In this document: piece after piece, positions 27,950 to 36,233 of the stretch | How the letters are laid out: every line of letters starts with the position of its first letter | Numbering within the stretch: position 1 is the first letter of the stretch | Assembly: GCF_003626655.1 (NCBI RefSeq) | Contig: NZ_RBAN01000001.1 | Span: forward strand, 1,302,001-1,366,000 | Reading direction: 5' to 3' | Source of the DNA: Micromonospora costi | GTDB lineage: Bacteria; Actinomycetota; Actinomycetes; Mycobacteriales; Micromonosporaceae | DNA: 64,000 bases | Translations under genes and position numbers: made by a program | The notes under the pieces: model-generated | Told to the model about the DNA's origin: nothing | The model's database searches: none | Seen by the model: the letters and a program-made list of their open reading frames with translations, nothing else

Positions 27950-28339
27950 TCAGTTCGGCGGCTCGTCCCGGCCCGCGGCCTCCGCGGCGTCCGCCTCCTG
28001 CTTCGTACGGTGGACGGCCTGGTCGGCGTGCTCCGGCGGGCCGTAGACGGTGTAGAGCACCAGCGGGTTCGGCCCGGTGTTCACGAAGTTGTGCTTCGTG
28101 CCCGCCGGCACCACGACCAGGTCGCCCTGGACGACCTCCCGCTTCTCCCCGGCCACCCGTGCCTCGCCGGTGCCGCTCACGAAGGTGAGGATCTGATCGA
28201 TGTCCTCGTGCACCTCCTCGCCGATCTCGCCGCCCGGCGGGATCGTCATGATCACCAGCTGGGTGTGCTTCCCGGTCCACAGCACCCGACGGAAGTCCGG
28301 ACTCTTCTCGGCGACGGTCGCGATCGTGAAATGCTCCAT
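27950..28339 (-). CDS. Cupin-domain protein
   Basis: Small beta-barrel protein of 129 residues. The first cupin motif region reads TIPPGGEIGEEVHEDIDQILTFVSGTGEARV and the second GDLVVVPAGTKHNFVNTG, leaving a metal site built from His and Glu residues. The acidic, Ala-rich tail (TKQEADAAEAAGRDEPPN) is probably disordered. It lies 13 bases before the GH15 start on the same strand and may be co-transcribed. The likely role is sugar or small-molecule binding; the function is not determinable. Confidence 0.85.
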   Translation of the reverse strand: MEHFTIATVAEKSPDFRRVLWTGKHTQLVIMTIPPGGEIGEEVHEDIDQILTFVSGTGEARVAGEKREVVQGDLVVVPAGTKHNFVNTGPNPLVLYTVYGPPEHADQAVHRTKQEADAAEAAGRDEPPN

Positions 28340-28683
28340 GCCGCGTCCATACCCGTTACGGCGCTCGGCCACGCCGGGACTGGCAGATGGTGGAATTCCC
28401 CACTTGATCGAGGTTTGGATCCGTACGGGCCGGGGATCGACACGGCAGGGCCGGTGTCACGCCGGCCGAGCCAGGTCCCCGCTGGCGTACCGCCGAACGG
28501 GCTGCGGTGGTGGGAGACGGCCAGAGCGCGGCGACGTTCCGACGGGGTCGGGCGGCGCCGTGCGCTCGTGTGGAGCACGCACGCACCAACCCCCGCGATC
28601 TTGCACTTTGTGCCCTGGCATTTCGGGGTGAAAGCCGCGAATCAGGGGCCGAAAGTGCAAGATCGCCGGTGTAGAGAGTGGGG
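28340..28683. other. Intergenic region with a large inverted repeat
   Basis: 344 bases between the cupin gene and a small hypothetical gene. The right half carries the inverted repeat at 28595-28666. No ORF with a ribosome site was found. Confidence 0.5.
28595..28666. repeat. Inverted repeat, 15-bp perfect arms
   Basis: Arms GCGATCTTGCACTTT and its exact complement, 42 bases apart. The inner sequence can pair further (CAGGGGCC-type segments). It may be a terminator or a copy of a dispersed palindromic element. Confidence 0.65.
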
Positions 28684-29091
28684 TCAGGCCACGACTGTCA
28701 GGTGGAACGGGCGGTCGGCGGCGGTGCCGTCGCTCGCGAAGGTCTCCACGAAGACGCCGTTGGGGATGCCCGTACGGCCCGCCACCGCGATCTCCCCGGC
28801 GGGCGCGACGCCTGCGCTGCCGGCGAGGCCGAGCGTGCCCACGTAGCCGGCGGCCGACACGTCCTGGTCGAAGGTCACCTGGTACATCCCCGTGGCGAGC
28901 CGGCTGGCCGCGGCGACGCCGAGCCCCCGGATCAGGGTGCCGTTGGCGTTGACCACGGCGAAGAGGACCCGCGCGCTGGCCGGCAGGCCGACGGTGGCGT
29001 CGGTCGTCACCTCGTCGTCGGCGCGGACGGCATCACCCTCCTCCGGTGCGGGCTGGGCCCCGGCCAGCCGCCGGGATCTCGAGCTGGGCAT
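28684..29091 (-). CDS. Hypothetical protein with VVNANGTL / PNGVFVETF motif
   Basis: Protein of 135 residues. A charged N-terminus (about 1-35) is followed by a beta-rich domain reading ARVLFAVVNANGTLIRG, MYQVTFDQDVSAAGYVGTLG, GEIAVAGRTGIPNGVFVETF and ending RPFHLTVVA. This pattern recurs in actinomycete proteins of unknown function and has a tail-fibre-like look. The ATG at 29091 has GGAGG nine bases upstream. No signal peptide and no membrane segment. Function unknown. Confidence 0.65.
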   Translation of the reverse strand: MPSSRSRRLAGAQPAPEEGDAVRADDEVTTDATVGLPASARVLFAVVNANGTLIRGLGVAAASRLATGMYQVTFDQDVSAAGYVGTLGLAGSAGVAPAGEIAVAGRTGIPNGVFVETFASDGTAADRPFHLTVVA

Positions 29092-29291
29092 GGTGCGGTC
29101 CTCCCTGCTGGCCGGCCCGGCCGGGCAGCGCCACGGGGCGGTTGCGAACAAGGGAGCGATCGGCGCGATCGCGCCCTTTGGTGTCGAAACTAGGTCGGAA
29201 TTCCGGGTGGCAACCAGTCACCGAGCTGTCCGATCATGGACAGATATCGATCACGCGGGGATGCCGGCACCGTGTCTGACCTGCGGCGGAG

Positions 29292-29798
29292 TCAGTCGTC
29301 CTCCACGGCCACCGGCTCCTGGCCGAGGCAGCGCACCTTCAGCTCGTACCGCCCGGCCGCCCCCTCGAAGCGCACCTCGACGTCGTCGTCCGGCCCGCGG
29401 TCGACGTCGTGCACCCGGAAGCCCTGCGCCGGTGCCCAGGACACCAGCCGCACCCCCTCCCGGGTGCACTCGGCGACCGCCGTGCCGCCACCGGTGGCGA
29501 AGCTGCGCCGCGTGCCCGCGTCCGCGGTGGCGGACGCCGTGGCCGGCGGCGAGGCCGTGGCCGGCGGGACGCTCCCCGGCGCGGACGACGGCGGCCCGGA
29601 CGACGGGGGCGCGGACGGCGGCGGCCCGGACGGCGGCGGTTCGGACGCGAGCGCCCGGGCGATCTCCTCCTGGCTGCGTACGCCGCCCGGCGTGCCGCTG
29701 ATGCTGTCGCCCACCAGCCGGATCGCGCCGACCCCGATCAGGGTGGCGAGGGCGCCGGTGGCCAACCACCCGGCGGCGACGAGGACCCAACGGCGCAT
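29292..29798 (-). CDS. Small membrane-anchored or secreted hypothetical protein
   Basis: About 168 residues. An N-terminal hydrophobic segment WVLVAAGWLATGALATLIGVGAI follows MRR. Next comes a Pro/Ser/Ala-rich linker, then a C-terminal domain with two Cys (VAECTREGVRLV, LKVRCLGQEPV) that could form one disulfide outside the cell. The start is uncertain (29798 ATG or 29816 GTG); the ATG gives a clean signal-anchor. It lies divergent from the response regulator gene with a 100-base gap and may be an envelope protein. Function unknown. Confidence 0.65.
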   Translation of the reverse strand: MRRWVLVAAGWLATGALATLIGVGAIRLVGDSISGTPGGVRSQEEIARALASEPPPSGPPPSAPPSSGPPSSAPGSVPPATASPPATASATADAGTRRSFATGGGTAVAECTREGVRLVSWAPAQGFRVHDVDRGPDDDVEVRFEGAAGRYELKVRCLGQEPVAVEDD

Positions 29799-29888
29799 CC
29801 TGCGAGTGTGCCCCACCGGAGGTTGGCGCCGGCACAGCGCGACGCTAAGGGAGGGTTAACGCCCTGCCCCGCGGCGGGCGGCAGCGGC

Positions 29889-29894
29889 TAGCCT
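29889..29894 (+). promoter_or_regulatory. -10 box of leaderless response regulator promoter
   Basis: TAGCCT, seven bases before the GTG start at 29902. Confidence 0.5.
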
Positions 29895-29901
29895 GCGAGG
29901 C

Positions 29902-30597
29902 GTGGCCCGCCTGCTGCTCATCGAGGACGACCTCGCCATCCGGACCCCGCTGATCCGGGCGCTGCGGGAACGCGGGCACGCGGTGGCCGCCGCCTCGACC
30001 GCCATGGCCGGGCTGCGTGACGCGCTCGACGACCGGCCCGACCTCGTCGTCCTCGACCTCGGGCTGCCCGATCTGGACGGACGCGAGCTGCTGCGCATGC
30101 TCCGCGCCGTCAGCGCGGTGCCGGTCATCGTGGCGACGGCCCGCGACGACGAGGCCGAAATCGTCCGGGTGCTCGACGCGGGCGCCGACGACTATGTGGT
30201 CAAGCCGTTCACCGCGGCCCAACTCGACGCGCGCGCCCGGGCGGTGCTGCGCCGGGCGCCCGGCGCCGCCGGCACGTCGGAGCCGACGCTCGTCGTGGGC
30301 GGGCTGCGCGTCGACCCCCGGGCCCGGCAGGTGACCCTGGACGGTACGCCGGTGGAGCTGACGCCGCGCGAGTTCGACCTGCTGCACCACCTCGCCACCC
30401 GGCCCGGGCAGGTGGTCACCAAACGCGAGCTGCTCACCGAGGTCTGGCAGATCCCCTACGGCGGCGCCGACAAGACGGTCGACGTGCACCTGTCGTGGCT
30501 GCGCCGAAAGTTGGGCGAGAGCGCGCAGGAGCCGCGCTACCTGCACACGGTGCGCGGGGTCGGGGTCCGTCTGGAAGCCCCGCGGGCGGCCGGATGA
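29902..30597 (+). CDS. OmpR/PhoB-family response regulator
   Basis: Two-component transcription factor of 231 residues. The receiver domain has the acidic pair in LIEDD, the phospho-acceptor D52 (VVLDLGLPDLDG) and the Lys in DDYVVKPF. The winged-helix output domain runs from about 130 with TPREFDLLHHLATRPGQVVTKRELLTEVW and ends HTVRGVGVRLE. It overlaps the next gene (ATGA), so regulator and kinase are co-translated. Its targets may include the PepSY gene 70 bases after the kinase. Confidence 0.94.
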   Translation: MARLLLIEDDLAIRTPLIRALRERGHAVAAASTAMAGLRDALDDRPDLVVLDLGLPDLDGRELLRMLRAVSAVPVIVATARDDEAEIVRVLDAGADDYVVKPFTAAQLDARARAVLRRAPGAAGTSEPTLVVGGLRVDPRARQVTLDGTPVELTPREFDLLHHLATRPGQVVTKRELLTEVWQIPYGGADKTVDVHLSWLRRKLGESAQEPRYLHTVRGVGVRLEAPRAAG

Positions 30598-31904
30598 GGA
30601 CGCGCCTGACGCTGCTTGTGGCCGCGGTCAGCGCGCTCATCCTGGTCGCGTTCCTGGTACCGCTCGCGCTGCTCGTCCGCACCGTCGCCGAGGACCGCGC
30701 CACCGTCCGGGCCACCGCCGACGCGCAGAGCCTCGTCCCCGTGGTGGGCACCGCCGACGCCGCCACCATCCGGCTCACCGTCGAGCAGCTCAGCGCCGAG
30801 TCGAGACGTCCGGTGAGCGTCTACCTGCCCGACGGGACGGTGCTCGGCGCGCCCGTCCCCCGTACGCCGGCGGTGGCTCTGGCCGCGCGCGGCCAGAGCC
30901 TGACCGGGGAGTCCGAGGCGGGCCGGGAGGTCGTCATCGCCGTGCAGGGCCGGGCGGACGGCACCGGTGTGATCCGGGTCGGTGTGCCACGGGACGAGCT
31001 GACCGCGGGCGTCGGCCGTGCCTGGCTGGTGCTCGCCCTGCTCGGGCTCCTCCTGGTGCTGATCGGGCTGCTGGTGGCGGACCGGCTGGCCCGGACCCTC
31101 GTGCGGCCCATCGGGGAACTCTCGGCCGTGTCGCACCGGCTGGCCAACGCGGAGCTGGACGCCCGGGTCACCCCGTCCGGGCCGGCGGAGCTGCGCGAGG
31201 TGGCCGGCGCGCTGAACCACCTGGCGGGCCGGATCCAGGTGCTGCTGGTCCAGGAACGGGAACAGGTCGCCGACCTGTCCCACCGGCTGCGGACCCCGCT
31301 CACGGCGCTGCGGCTGGAGGCGGAGTCGCTGCGGGACCCGGACGACGCGGCCCGGGTCACCGCGGCCGTGGACGGCCTCGAACGGGCCGTGACCGGCCTG
31401 ATCCGGCACGCCCGCTGGCGGCAGACCCCGGCGGCGGGCCCCACCGGCTCGGACGCCGCCGAGATCGTCGGCGAGCGGGTCGCCTTCTGGTCGGTGCTCG
31501 CCGAGGACACGGGCCGGCCCGTGACCCTCGACCTCGCGGACGGCCCACTCCCGGTCGGCGTACCGGCCGACGAGCTGGCGGCCGTGGTGGACGCGCTGCT
31601 CGGGAACGTCTTCGCGCACACGCCGGACGGCACACCGTTCACCGTCCGGCTGGCCCGCGAGGACTCCCACGTGGTGCTGAGCGTGGCCGACCGGGGACCG
31701 GGCCTGCCCGCCGAGGCCGGCCGGCGGGGCGCGAGCGCGGCCGGCTCGACCGGCCTCGGGCTGGACATCGCCCGGCGGGCGGCCCAGGCCACGGGCGGGC
31801 GGCTGGAGCTGGGCACCGCGGCGGGCGGCGGCGCGGAGGTGCTGCTCCGGCTCGGCCCACCTCGTACGGAATCCGGGCCCGCCAGCGGCTTAACCCGGCC
31901 TTAG
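30594..31904 (+). CDS. Sensor histidine kinase (HAMP-HisKA-HATPase)
   Basis: Membrane kinase of 436 residues. Two transmembrane helices (near residues 4-30 and 142-162) flank an extracytoplasmic sensor of about 110 residues. A HAMP domain follows (IGELSAVSHRLANAELDARV). The dimerisation motif VADLSHRLRTPLTALRLEAESL carries the phospho-His. The ATP site has LLGNVFAHTPDG (N box), VADRGPGLP and GSTGLGLDIARR. The ATG overlaps the regulator stop. Signal unknown; the downstream PepSY protein hints at an envelope or metal signal. Confidence 0.93.
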   Translation: MRTRLTLLVAAVSALILVAFLVPLALLVRTVAEDRATVRATADAQSLVPVVGTADAATIRLTVEQLSAESRRPVSVYLPDGTVLGAPVPRTPAVALAARGQSLTGESEAGREVVIAVQGRADGTGVIRVGVPRDELTAGVGRAWLVLALLGLLLVLIGLLVADRLARTLVRPIGELSAVSHRLANAELDARVTPSGPAELREVAGALNHLAGRIQVLLVQEREQVADLSHRLRTPLTALRLEAESLRDPDDAARVTAAVDGLERAVTGLIRHARWRQTPAAGPTGSDAAEIVGERVAFWSVLAEDTGRPVTLDLADGPLPVGVPADELAAVVDALLGNVFAHTPDGTPFTVRLAREDSHVVLSVADRGPGLPAEAGRRGASAAGSTGLGLDIARRAAQATGGRLELGTAAGGGAEVLLRLGPPRTESGPASGLTRP

Positions 31905-31975
31905 CTGTCGGACAGCGCGGCGCTATCCCCGCCGGACCGATCCTCGGAGGCAGGAAACGAGGAGAGGTGGACATC

Positions 31976-32560
31976 ATGAAGCGCAGTTCGATGATCCTGG
32001 CGTCGGCCGGCGGCGCGGCGGTGCTCGCCGTGGCCGGGGTGGCGATCGGCTCCGCGGTCGCCGACGACGAGCGGAACCGCGGCACCACCCTCGCCGCCGC
32101 CACGGTCGCCCCGACCGCGCCGGGCACGCCGGACGACAGCGCCACCAGGGGTACGCCGGACGACAGCGCGACGCGGGACGACAGCGCGACGCCGGACGAC
32201 AGCGCCACCAGCGGCACGCCCGGCGGCACTCCGACGACCGGTGGCACGACGACCGGCGCACCGGCCGGCGGCGAGCGGGTCGGCTTGCAGCGGGCCGGCG
32301 AGATCGCCCTCGCGAGGGTCGGCGGTGGCCGGATCGTGGAGATCGAGGCCGAGCAGGAGCACGGGCGCCCGGTGTGGAGCGTGGAGATCGTGACCGGCGG
32401 GGTCGAGCACGACGTCGACGTCGACCGGGACAGCGGCGCGGTGCTCCGCGTCGACCGCGACGACGACGGTGACGACGACGGCCGCCACCACGACGGCTCG
32501 GACGACGACCGTGACGACGACGACCGGCACCACGGTGACGACGACCGCGACGACGACTGA
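31976..32560 (+). CDS. PepSY-domain secreted protein with poly-Asp/His tail
   Basis: Exported protein of 194 residues. The signal or anchor is residues 5-29. A low-complexity stretch with repeated DDSAT units (about 50-80) comes next. A PepSY domain covers ERVGLQRAGEIALARVGGGRIVEIEAEQ to WSVEIVTGGVEHDVDVDRDSG. The last 35 residues are almost only Asp, His and Arg. PepSY proteins inhibit proteases or sit in sensor systems; the acidic tail could bind calcium or other cations. GGAGAGG lies eight bases before the ATG. Placed 71 bases after the kinase gene, it is likely regulated with it. Confidence 0.85.
   Translation: MKRSSMILASAGGAAVLAVAGVAIGSAVADDERNRGTTLAAATVAPTAPGTPDDSATRGTPDDSATRDDSATPDDSATSGTPGGTPTTGGTTTGAPAGGERVGLQRAGEIALARVGGGRIVEIEAEQEHGRPVWSVEIVTGGVEHDVDVDRDSGAVLRVDRDDDGDDDGRHHDGSDDDRDDDDRHHGDDDRDDD
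32125..32220 (+). repeat. In-gene repeat encoding DDSAT units
   Basis: Four near-identical copies of GGACGACAGCGCSAC, irregularly spaced, inside the PepSY gene linker. Such repeats expand and contract easily. Confidence 0.75.
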
Positions 32561-32569
32561 CCCGCGGCC

Positions 32570-32599
32570 CGGCCCACCGCCCACGAGGGCGGTGGGCCG
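32570..32599 (+). terminator. Terminator hairpin after the PepSY gene
   Basis: A 13-bp perfect stem CGGCCCACCGCCC with an ACGA loop, starting ten bases after the stop. Confidence 0.82.
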
Positions 32600-32652
32600 G
32601 TCGGTGTCGGCCGTCCGATCGATCGGCCCTGTCCCGCGGGGCCTCGTCCGCC

Positions 32653-32658
32653 TACATT
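32653..32658 (+). promoter_or_regulatory. -10 box before the beta-family gene
   Basis: TACATT, five bases before the ATG at 32664, no Shine-Dalgarno sequence; probably leaderless. Confidence 0.4.
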
Positions 32659-32663
32659 GAACT

Positions 32664-33764
32664 ATGGTGCCCGCCCACGACGGTCGGGCGGCGGATCCGG
32701 TCTACCGCCCCATCCTCGCCACCCGGCGGGGCGAGCTCGAGGCGTTGGGCCACCTCGACGTCACCGCCGCCCCGCTGGTCACACCGATCCTGCACGTCGA
32801 CACGACCGAACGGTCCACACCGGACACCCTCGCACGACTGCCCACCGGGCTGCTCCCGGCCGTCGACGTCACCGCCCTGCCCGAGTCGCGCGAGACCGAG
32901 CTGGTCCGCTGGGGCGTACCCCTGGTGCCGGTGATCGGGCTCGCGGACGGCGAGCGCCGGCTCGTGGCCCACGGCGCGGCGGCCCGGGCGTACGCGGGCC
33001 GCGCGCTCATCCGGCTCCGGGCCGGGCGGGACCGCGCCGGCCCGGACGCCACCACGTCAGCGGTGGAGCGGGTCTGGCGGTTCACCCGGCTGGCGCCCGA
33101 GCAGTGCGACCTGCTCGTGGACGCGGGTGACGTGTGCTGCCCCGCCGACGTGCGGCAGGCCGAGCCGCGGATCCGCCGGCTTCTGGGGTGGGCCCGCCGG
33201 TACGCGTGGCGGTCGGTGACCGTGGCGGCCGGCGGTCTGCCGCCGAGCCTCGCCCGGCTCCCCGTCGACGAGCCGGTCCGACTGGAGCGCTGGGACTGGC
33301 TCCTCTGGCAGTGCCTCGCGGACCTCGGGGTGCGGTACGGCGACTACGGCATCGGGTCCGCGCAGGCCGGCGCGGGGCAGGCGGCCGACCGGCTGCCCAC
33401 CATGTGCTACACGACCGACGGCGACTGGTGGGTCTACCGCTGGTCGCGGCGGGGCGGGCGGGGCGACGACCGCGTCGCCGATCTGTGCCGCACGCTGGTG
33501 TCCGCGCCACACTGGCCGGCCGCCGGCGCGGCGTTCTCGTGGGGCGACCACGAGATCCTGCGCCGGGCCCGCCGGGTCGCGGGCGCCGGGTCGAGCAGCA
33601 ACTGGACGGCGTGGAGCACGTCGCACCACCTCGCGCAGGTGCTGACGGCGCTGCGGCGCCCCGGACGCGACGGGCGGCCCGGTTCCTGGCGGGACGCGGC
33701 CGACCTGCCGGACCGGCACCGGCCGGCCCGGCCGCAGCGCGGTGAGACGCGGCGCGCCGGTTGA
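32664..33764 (+). CDS. Beta-family protein (T4 beta-protein-like)
   Basis: Protein of 366 residues, soluble, without signal peptide. The opening VYRPILATRRGELEALGHLD and the following PLVTPILHVD are the signature of the beta-protein family. It is named after a phage T4 protein and is common in bacteria next to defence or toxin-like genes. The middle shows LPAVDVTALP and a Cys-containing LVDAGDVCCP; the C-terminal part is rich in Arg, Trp and Tyr (DGDWWVYRWSRR). Molecular function is not established. No clear partner gene lies beside it. Confidence 0.72.
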   Translation: MVPAHDGRAADPVYRPILATRRGELEALGHLDVTAAPLVTPILHVDTTERSTPDTLARLPTGLLPAVDVTALPESRETELVRWGVPLVPVIGLADGERRLVAHGAAARAYAGRALIRLRAGRDRAGPDATTSAVERVWRFTRLAPEQCDLLVDAGDVCCPADVRQAEPRIRRLLGWARRYAWRSVTVAAGGLPPSLARLPVDEPVRLERWDWLLWQCLADLGVRYGDYGIGSAQAGAGQAADRLPTMCYTTDGDWWVYRWSRRGGRGDDRVADLCRTLVSAPHWPAAGAAFSWGDHEILRRARRVAGAGSSSNWTAWSTSHHLAQVLTALRRPGRDGRPGSWRDAADLPDRHRPARPQRGETRRAG

Positions 33765-33767
33765 GGA

Positions 33768-34049
33768 CTACTGCTTCTCGGTGAAGCCGAACTGCACGAT
33801 GCCGTCGTCGTCGACGGTCGCGTCGACCGAGGCGTCGCCCAGGATCTCGGCGGCGTCGTGGTCCAGGAAGATCCGGGCGCCCTGGTTGTCCACCACGTGG
33901 TCCCCCTGCACGGGCTCGGAGACCAGCTCGACGGTGAGGGAGCCCGCCTGGGCGTCCGCGGCGATGCGCACCCCGCCGTCCTCTGCGACGTCCTGCTGGT
34001 TGGCGAGGTCGCGGATGACCAGGACGGCGTTGTCGGTCATGGTGAGCAT
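33768..34049 (-). CDS. HesB/IscA-like protein without cysteines
   Basis: Protein of 93 residues with the A-type Fe-S carrier pattern: MLTMTDNAVLVIRDLANQQ, GVRIAADAQAGSLTVELV, GARIFLDHDAAEILGDASVD and ending IVQFGFTEKQ. True IscA and ErpA proteins need three Cys for cluster binding; here none is present, so cluster transfer in the usual way is excluded. Actinomycete relatives of this kind are annotated as HesB-like. The ATG has GAGGAG seven bases upstream. Its stop lies four bases from the convergent beta-family stop. Confidence 0.78.
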   Translation of the reverse strand: MLTMTDNAVLVIRDLANQQDVAEDGGVRIAADAQAGSLTVELVSEPVQGDHVVDNQGARIFLDHDAAEILGDASVDATVDDDGIVQFGFTEKQ

Positions 34050-34223
34050 GGGGAACTCCTCGTGGATCTTCGCGTATCGCGGTCGGAACGGCGCAGACCA
34101 GTGATCGGCCCGCGTCCGGCTGCACGTCGGAGACGGTCGGCCGGCGCGTGTCGGGTCGCCGGCTCGTCGGGGCAGGTCAGAAGTGCCCCTCTCCGCCTAC
34201 GGTGCCCGCCCCGCGGCCATCCG

Positions 34224-35354
34224 TCAAATAGACGCCCCTCGGTGGAGAACGGTGTCCCGGGCGCGCAGCGCGCGAATTTCCCGCACCGCCGCGCGGCCCG
34301 CACGGTTGGCGCCGATGGTGCTCGCGGACGGTCCGTACCCGATCAGGTGAATGCGGTCGTCGGCGACCACCCGGGTGCCGTCCATCACGATCCCGCCCCC
34401 GGGTCCGCGCAGTTTCAGCGGGGCCAGGTGGTCGAGCGCGGCACGGAAGCCGGTGCACCACAGGATCGTGTCGGCGGGTACGAAGCGGCCGTCGTCCCAG
34501 GCCACCCCGTCGGGCGTGATCCGGTCGAACATGGGTAGCCGGTCCAGCACGCCCTGCTCGCGCAGGCGGCGCACCTCGGCGGTGACCGGCAGGCCGGTCA
34601 CCCCGACCACGCTGGAGGGCGGCCGGCCTTCCCGGACGCGGGCCTCGACCAGGGCGACCGCGGCACGGCCGTGTTCGCTGGTGAACTCGATCTCGCGGAA
34701 GTCGGGCGGACGCCGGCTGACCCAGGTCGTCCCGGCGGCGACGGCGGAGATCTCGCCGAGGAGTTGCACGGCGGAGGTGCCCGCGCCGACCACCACCACC
34801 CGGCGGCCCGCGAACTCGTCCGGTCCCCGGTAGTCGGCGGTGTGCAGTTGCCGCCCCCGGAACTCCGACCGGCCGGGGTAGTGCGGCCAGAACGGCCGGC
34901 TCCAGGTGCCCGTGGCGTTGATGAGGGCCCGGGCGACCCAGATCCCGCCGTCCGTACGGACCTCCAGCCGGCCGTCAGGCAGCGAGTGGACCGCCTCGAC
35001 CCGGACCGGGCGTCGCACCGGCAGCGCGAACTCGTGCTCGTACGCCGCGAAGTAGCCGGTCACCACCTCCGCGGCCGACCGGTCGGGCGCGGCGTCGGGG
35101 AAGGGCATGGCGGGCAGGTCGTGGAAGCCGTGCACCCGGTCCACCGTCAGCGTGGGCCAGCGGTGCCGCCACGCGCCGCCCGGACCGTCGTCGGCGTCGA
35201 GGACGACGAAGCCGGTTCCGGGGGCGAATCCGGTCCGGTGCAGGTGGTACGCGGCGGAGAGACCGGCCTGGCCGGCCCCGATCACCACCACGTCGACCGA
35301 GTGCGTGTCCACACCGTCTGCAACAACGGATGCCACCGCGCCGATGCCCCGCAC
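34224..35354 (-). CDS. FAD/NAD(P)-binding oxidoreductase (FMO-like)
   Basis: Flavoprotein of about 376 residues. The FAD motif VVVIGAGQAGLSAAYHLHRTG is near the N-terminus, and GGAWRHRWPTLTVDRV is the GG-type flavin contact. The NADPH motif VVVVGAGTSAVQLLGEIS is in the middle and the late strand LWCTGFRAALDHL closes the fold. It resembles flavin monooxygenases and YpdA-type disulfide reductases; substrate unknown. The GTG at 35354 follows GGGGAG by five bases; an alternative GTG lies at 35372. Divergent from the aquaporin gene. Confidence 0.85.
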   Translation of the reverse strand: MRGIGAVASVVADGVDTHSVDVVVIGAGQAGLSAAYHLHRTGFAPGTGFVVLDADDGPGGAWRHRWPTLTVDRVHGFHDLPAMPFPDAAPDRSAAEVVTGYFAAYEHEFALPVRRPVRVEAVHSLPDGRLEVRTDGGIWVARALINATGTWSRPFWPHYPGRSEFRGRQLHTADYRGPDEFAGRRVVVVGAGTSAVQLLGEISAVAAGTTWVSRRPPDFREIEFTSEHGRAAVALVEARVREGRPPSSVVGVTGLPVTAEVRRLREQGVLDRLPMFDRITPDGVAWDDGRFVPADTILWCTGFRAALDHLAPLKLRGPGGGIVMDGTRVVADDRIHLIGYGPSASTIGANRAGRAAVREIRALRARDTVLHRGASI

Positions 35355-35413
35355 CGTCGTCTCCCCGCTCACAGCAGCACTACCATTTCGTCCGCATCCG
35401 CCCCGATCATCCC

Positions 35414-35419
35414 TAGGCT
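35414..35419 (+). promoter_or_regulatory. -10 box of leaderless aquaporin promoter
   Basis: TAGGCT, seven bases before the ATG at 35427, with no ribosome site between. Confidence 0.55.
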
Positions 35420-35426
35420 GGGTCCC

Positions 35427-36137
35427 ATGAGAGACGCCCGCCGGTACATCGCCGAGTTCGTCGGTACCCTGCTGCTGGTCTTCATGGGCGTGGGCAGCGC
35501 GGTCGCGGCCCGGGTCGACGGCGGCGTCGTGGTGGTCGCGCTCGCCTTCGGCTTCGTCATGCTGGCGCTGGTCTACACGATCGGCCCCCTCTCGGGCAGC
35601 CACGTGAACCCGGCCGTCACCCTCGGCGTGCTGCTCTCCGGCAAGGTCTCGCTGCCGGGGGCGGTGGCCTACTGGATCGCCCAGCTCGCCGGGGCGACCG
35701 TCGCCGCCTTTCTCCTCTGGGTGCTGACCCGCTGGGGTGGCGTGGCGGACCAGACGGGCGCCCTGGGCAGCAACGGCTACGGCGCCAACATCAATCTGGG
35801 CGGCGCGGCCCTGCTGGAGACCGTGCTGACCTTCCTGTTCGTGCTGGTCGTCCTGGTGGTGACCAGCCGGACCGAGTACCGGGCGGCCGCCGGGGCCGCC
35901 ATCGGGCTGGCCCTCGCCACGGTTCACCTGGTCGCCGTCACCCTGGACGGCACGTCGGTCAACCCCGCGCGGTCCTTCGGCCCGGCGGTCTTCGAAGGGG
36001 GCGCCGCGCTCGGACAACTGTGGGTGTTCATCGTCTTCCCGCTGCTCGGCGGGGCGCTGGCCGCCCTGGTAGCGCCGCTGATCGTCGGGTCGACCCGGCC
36101 CGGCCCCGGTGAGGACCGAGCCGCCGAGCGGGCCTGA
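35427..36137 (+). CDS. MIP-family channel (aquaporin)
   Basis: Membrane channel of 236 residues with six transmembrane helices and both half-helix NPA boxes: SGSHVNPAVTLGVLL and DGTSVNPARSFGPAVF. The Arg after the second NPA and the preceding residues suit a water channel (AqpZ-like) better than a glycerol facilitator. The short acidic C-terminus is cytoplasmic. Transcribed divergently from the flavoprotein gene. Water or small neutral solute transport is expected. Confidence 0.93.
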   Translation: MRDARRYIAEFVGTLLLVFMGVGSAVAARVDGGVVVVALAFGFVMLALVYTIGPLSGSHVNPAVTLGVLLSGKVSLPGAVAYWIAQLAGATVAAFLLWVLTRWGGVADQTGALGSNGYGANINLGGAALLETVLTFLFVLVVLVVTSRTEYRAAAGAAIGLALATVHLVAVTLDGTSVNPARSFGPAVFEGGAALGQLWVFIVFPLLGGALAALVAPLIVGSTRPGPGEDRAAERA

Positions 36138-36233
36138 TCCCGGGCGGAAGATCCCCCGTCCGACATCGGCGCATGGAGAAAACCTTCGCGCGAGGTTCTT
36201 CTCTGGCGATTACCTTCGTGACAGCATTCCGGC

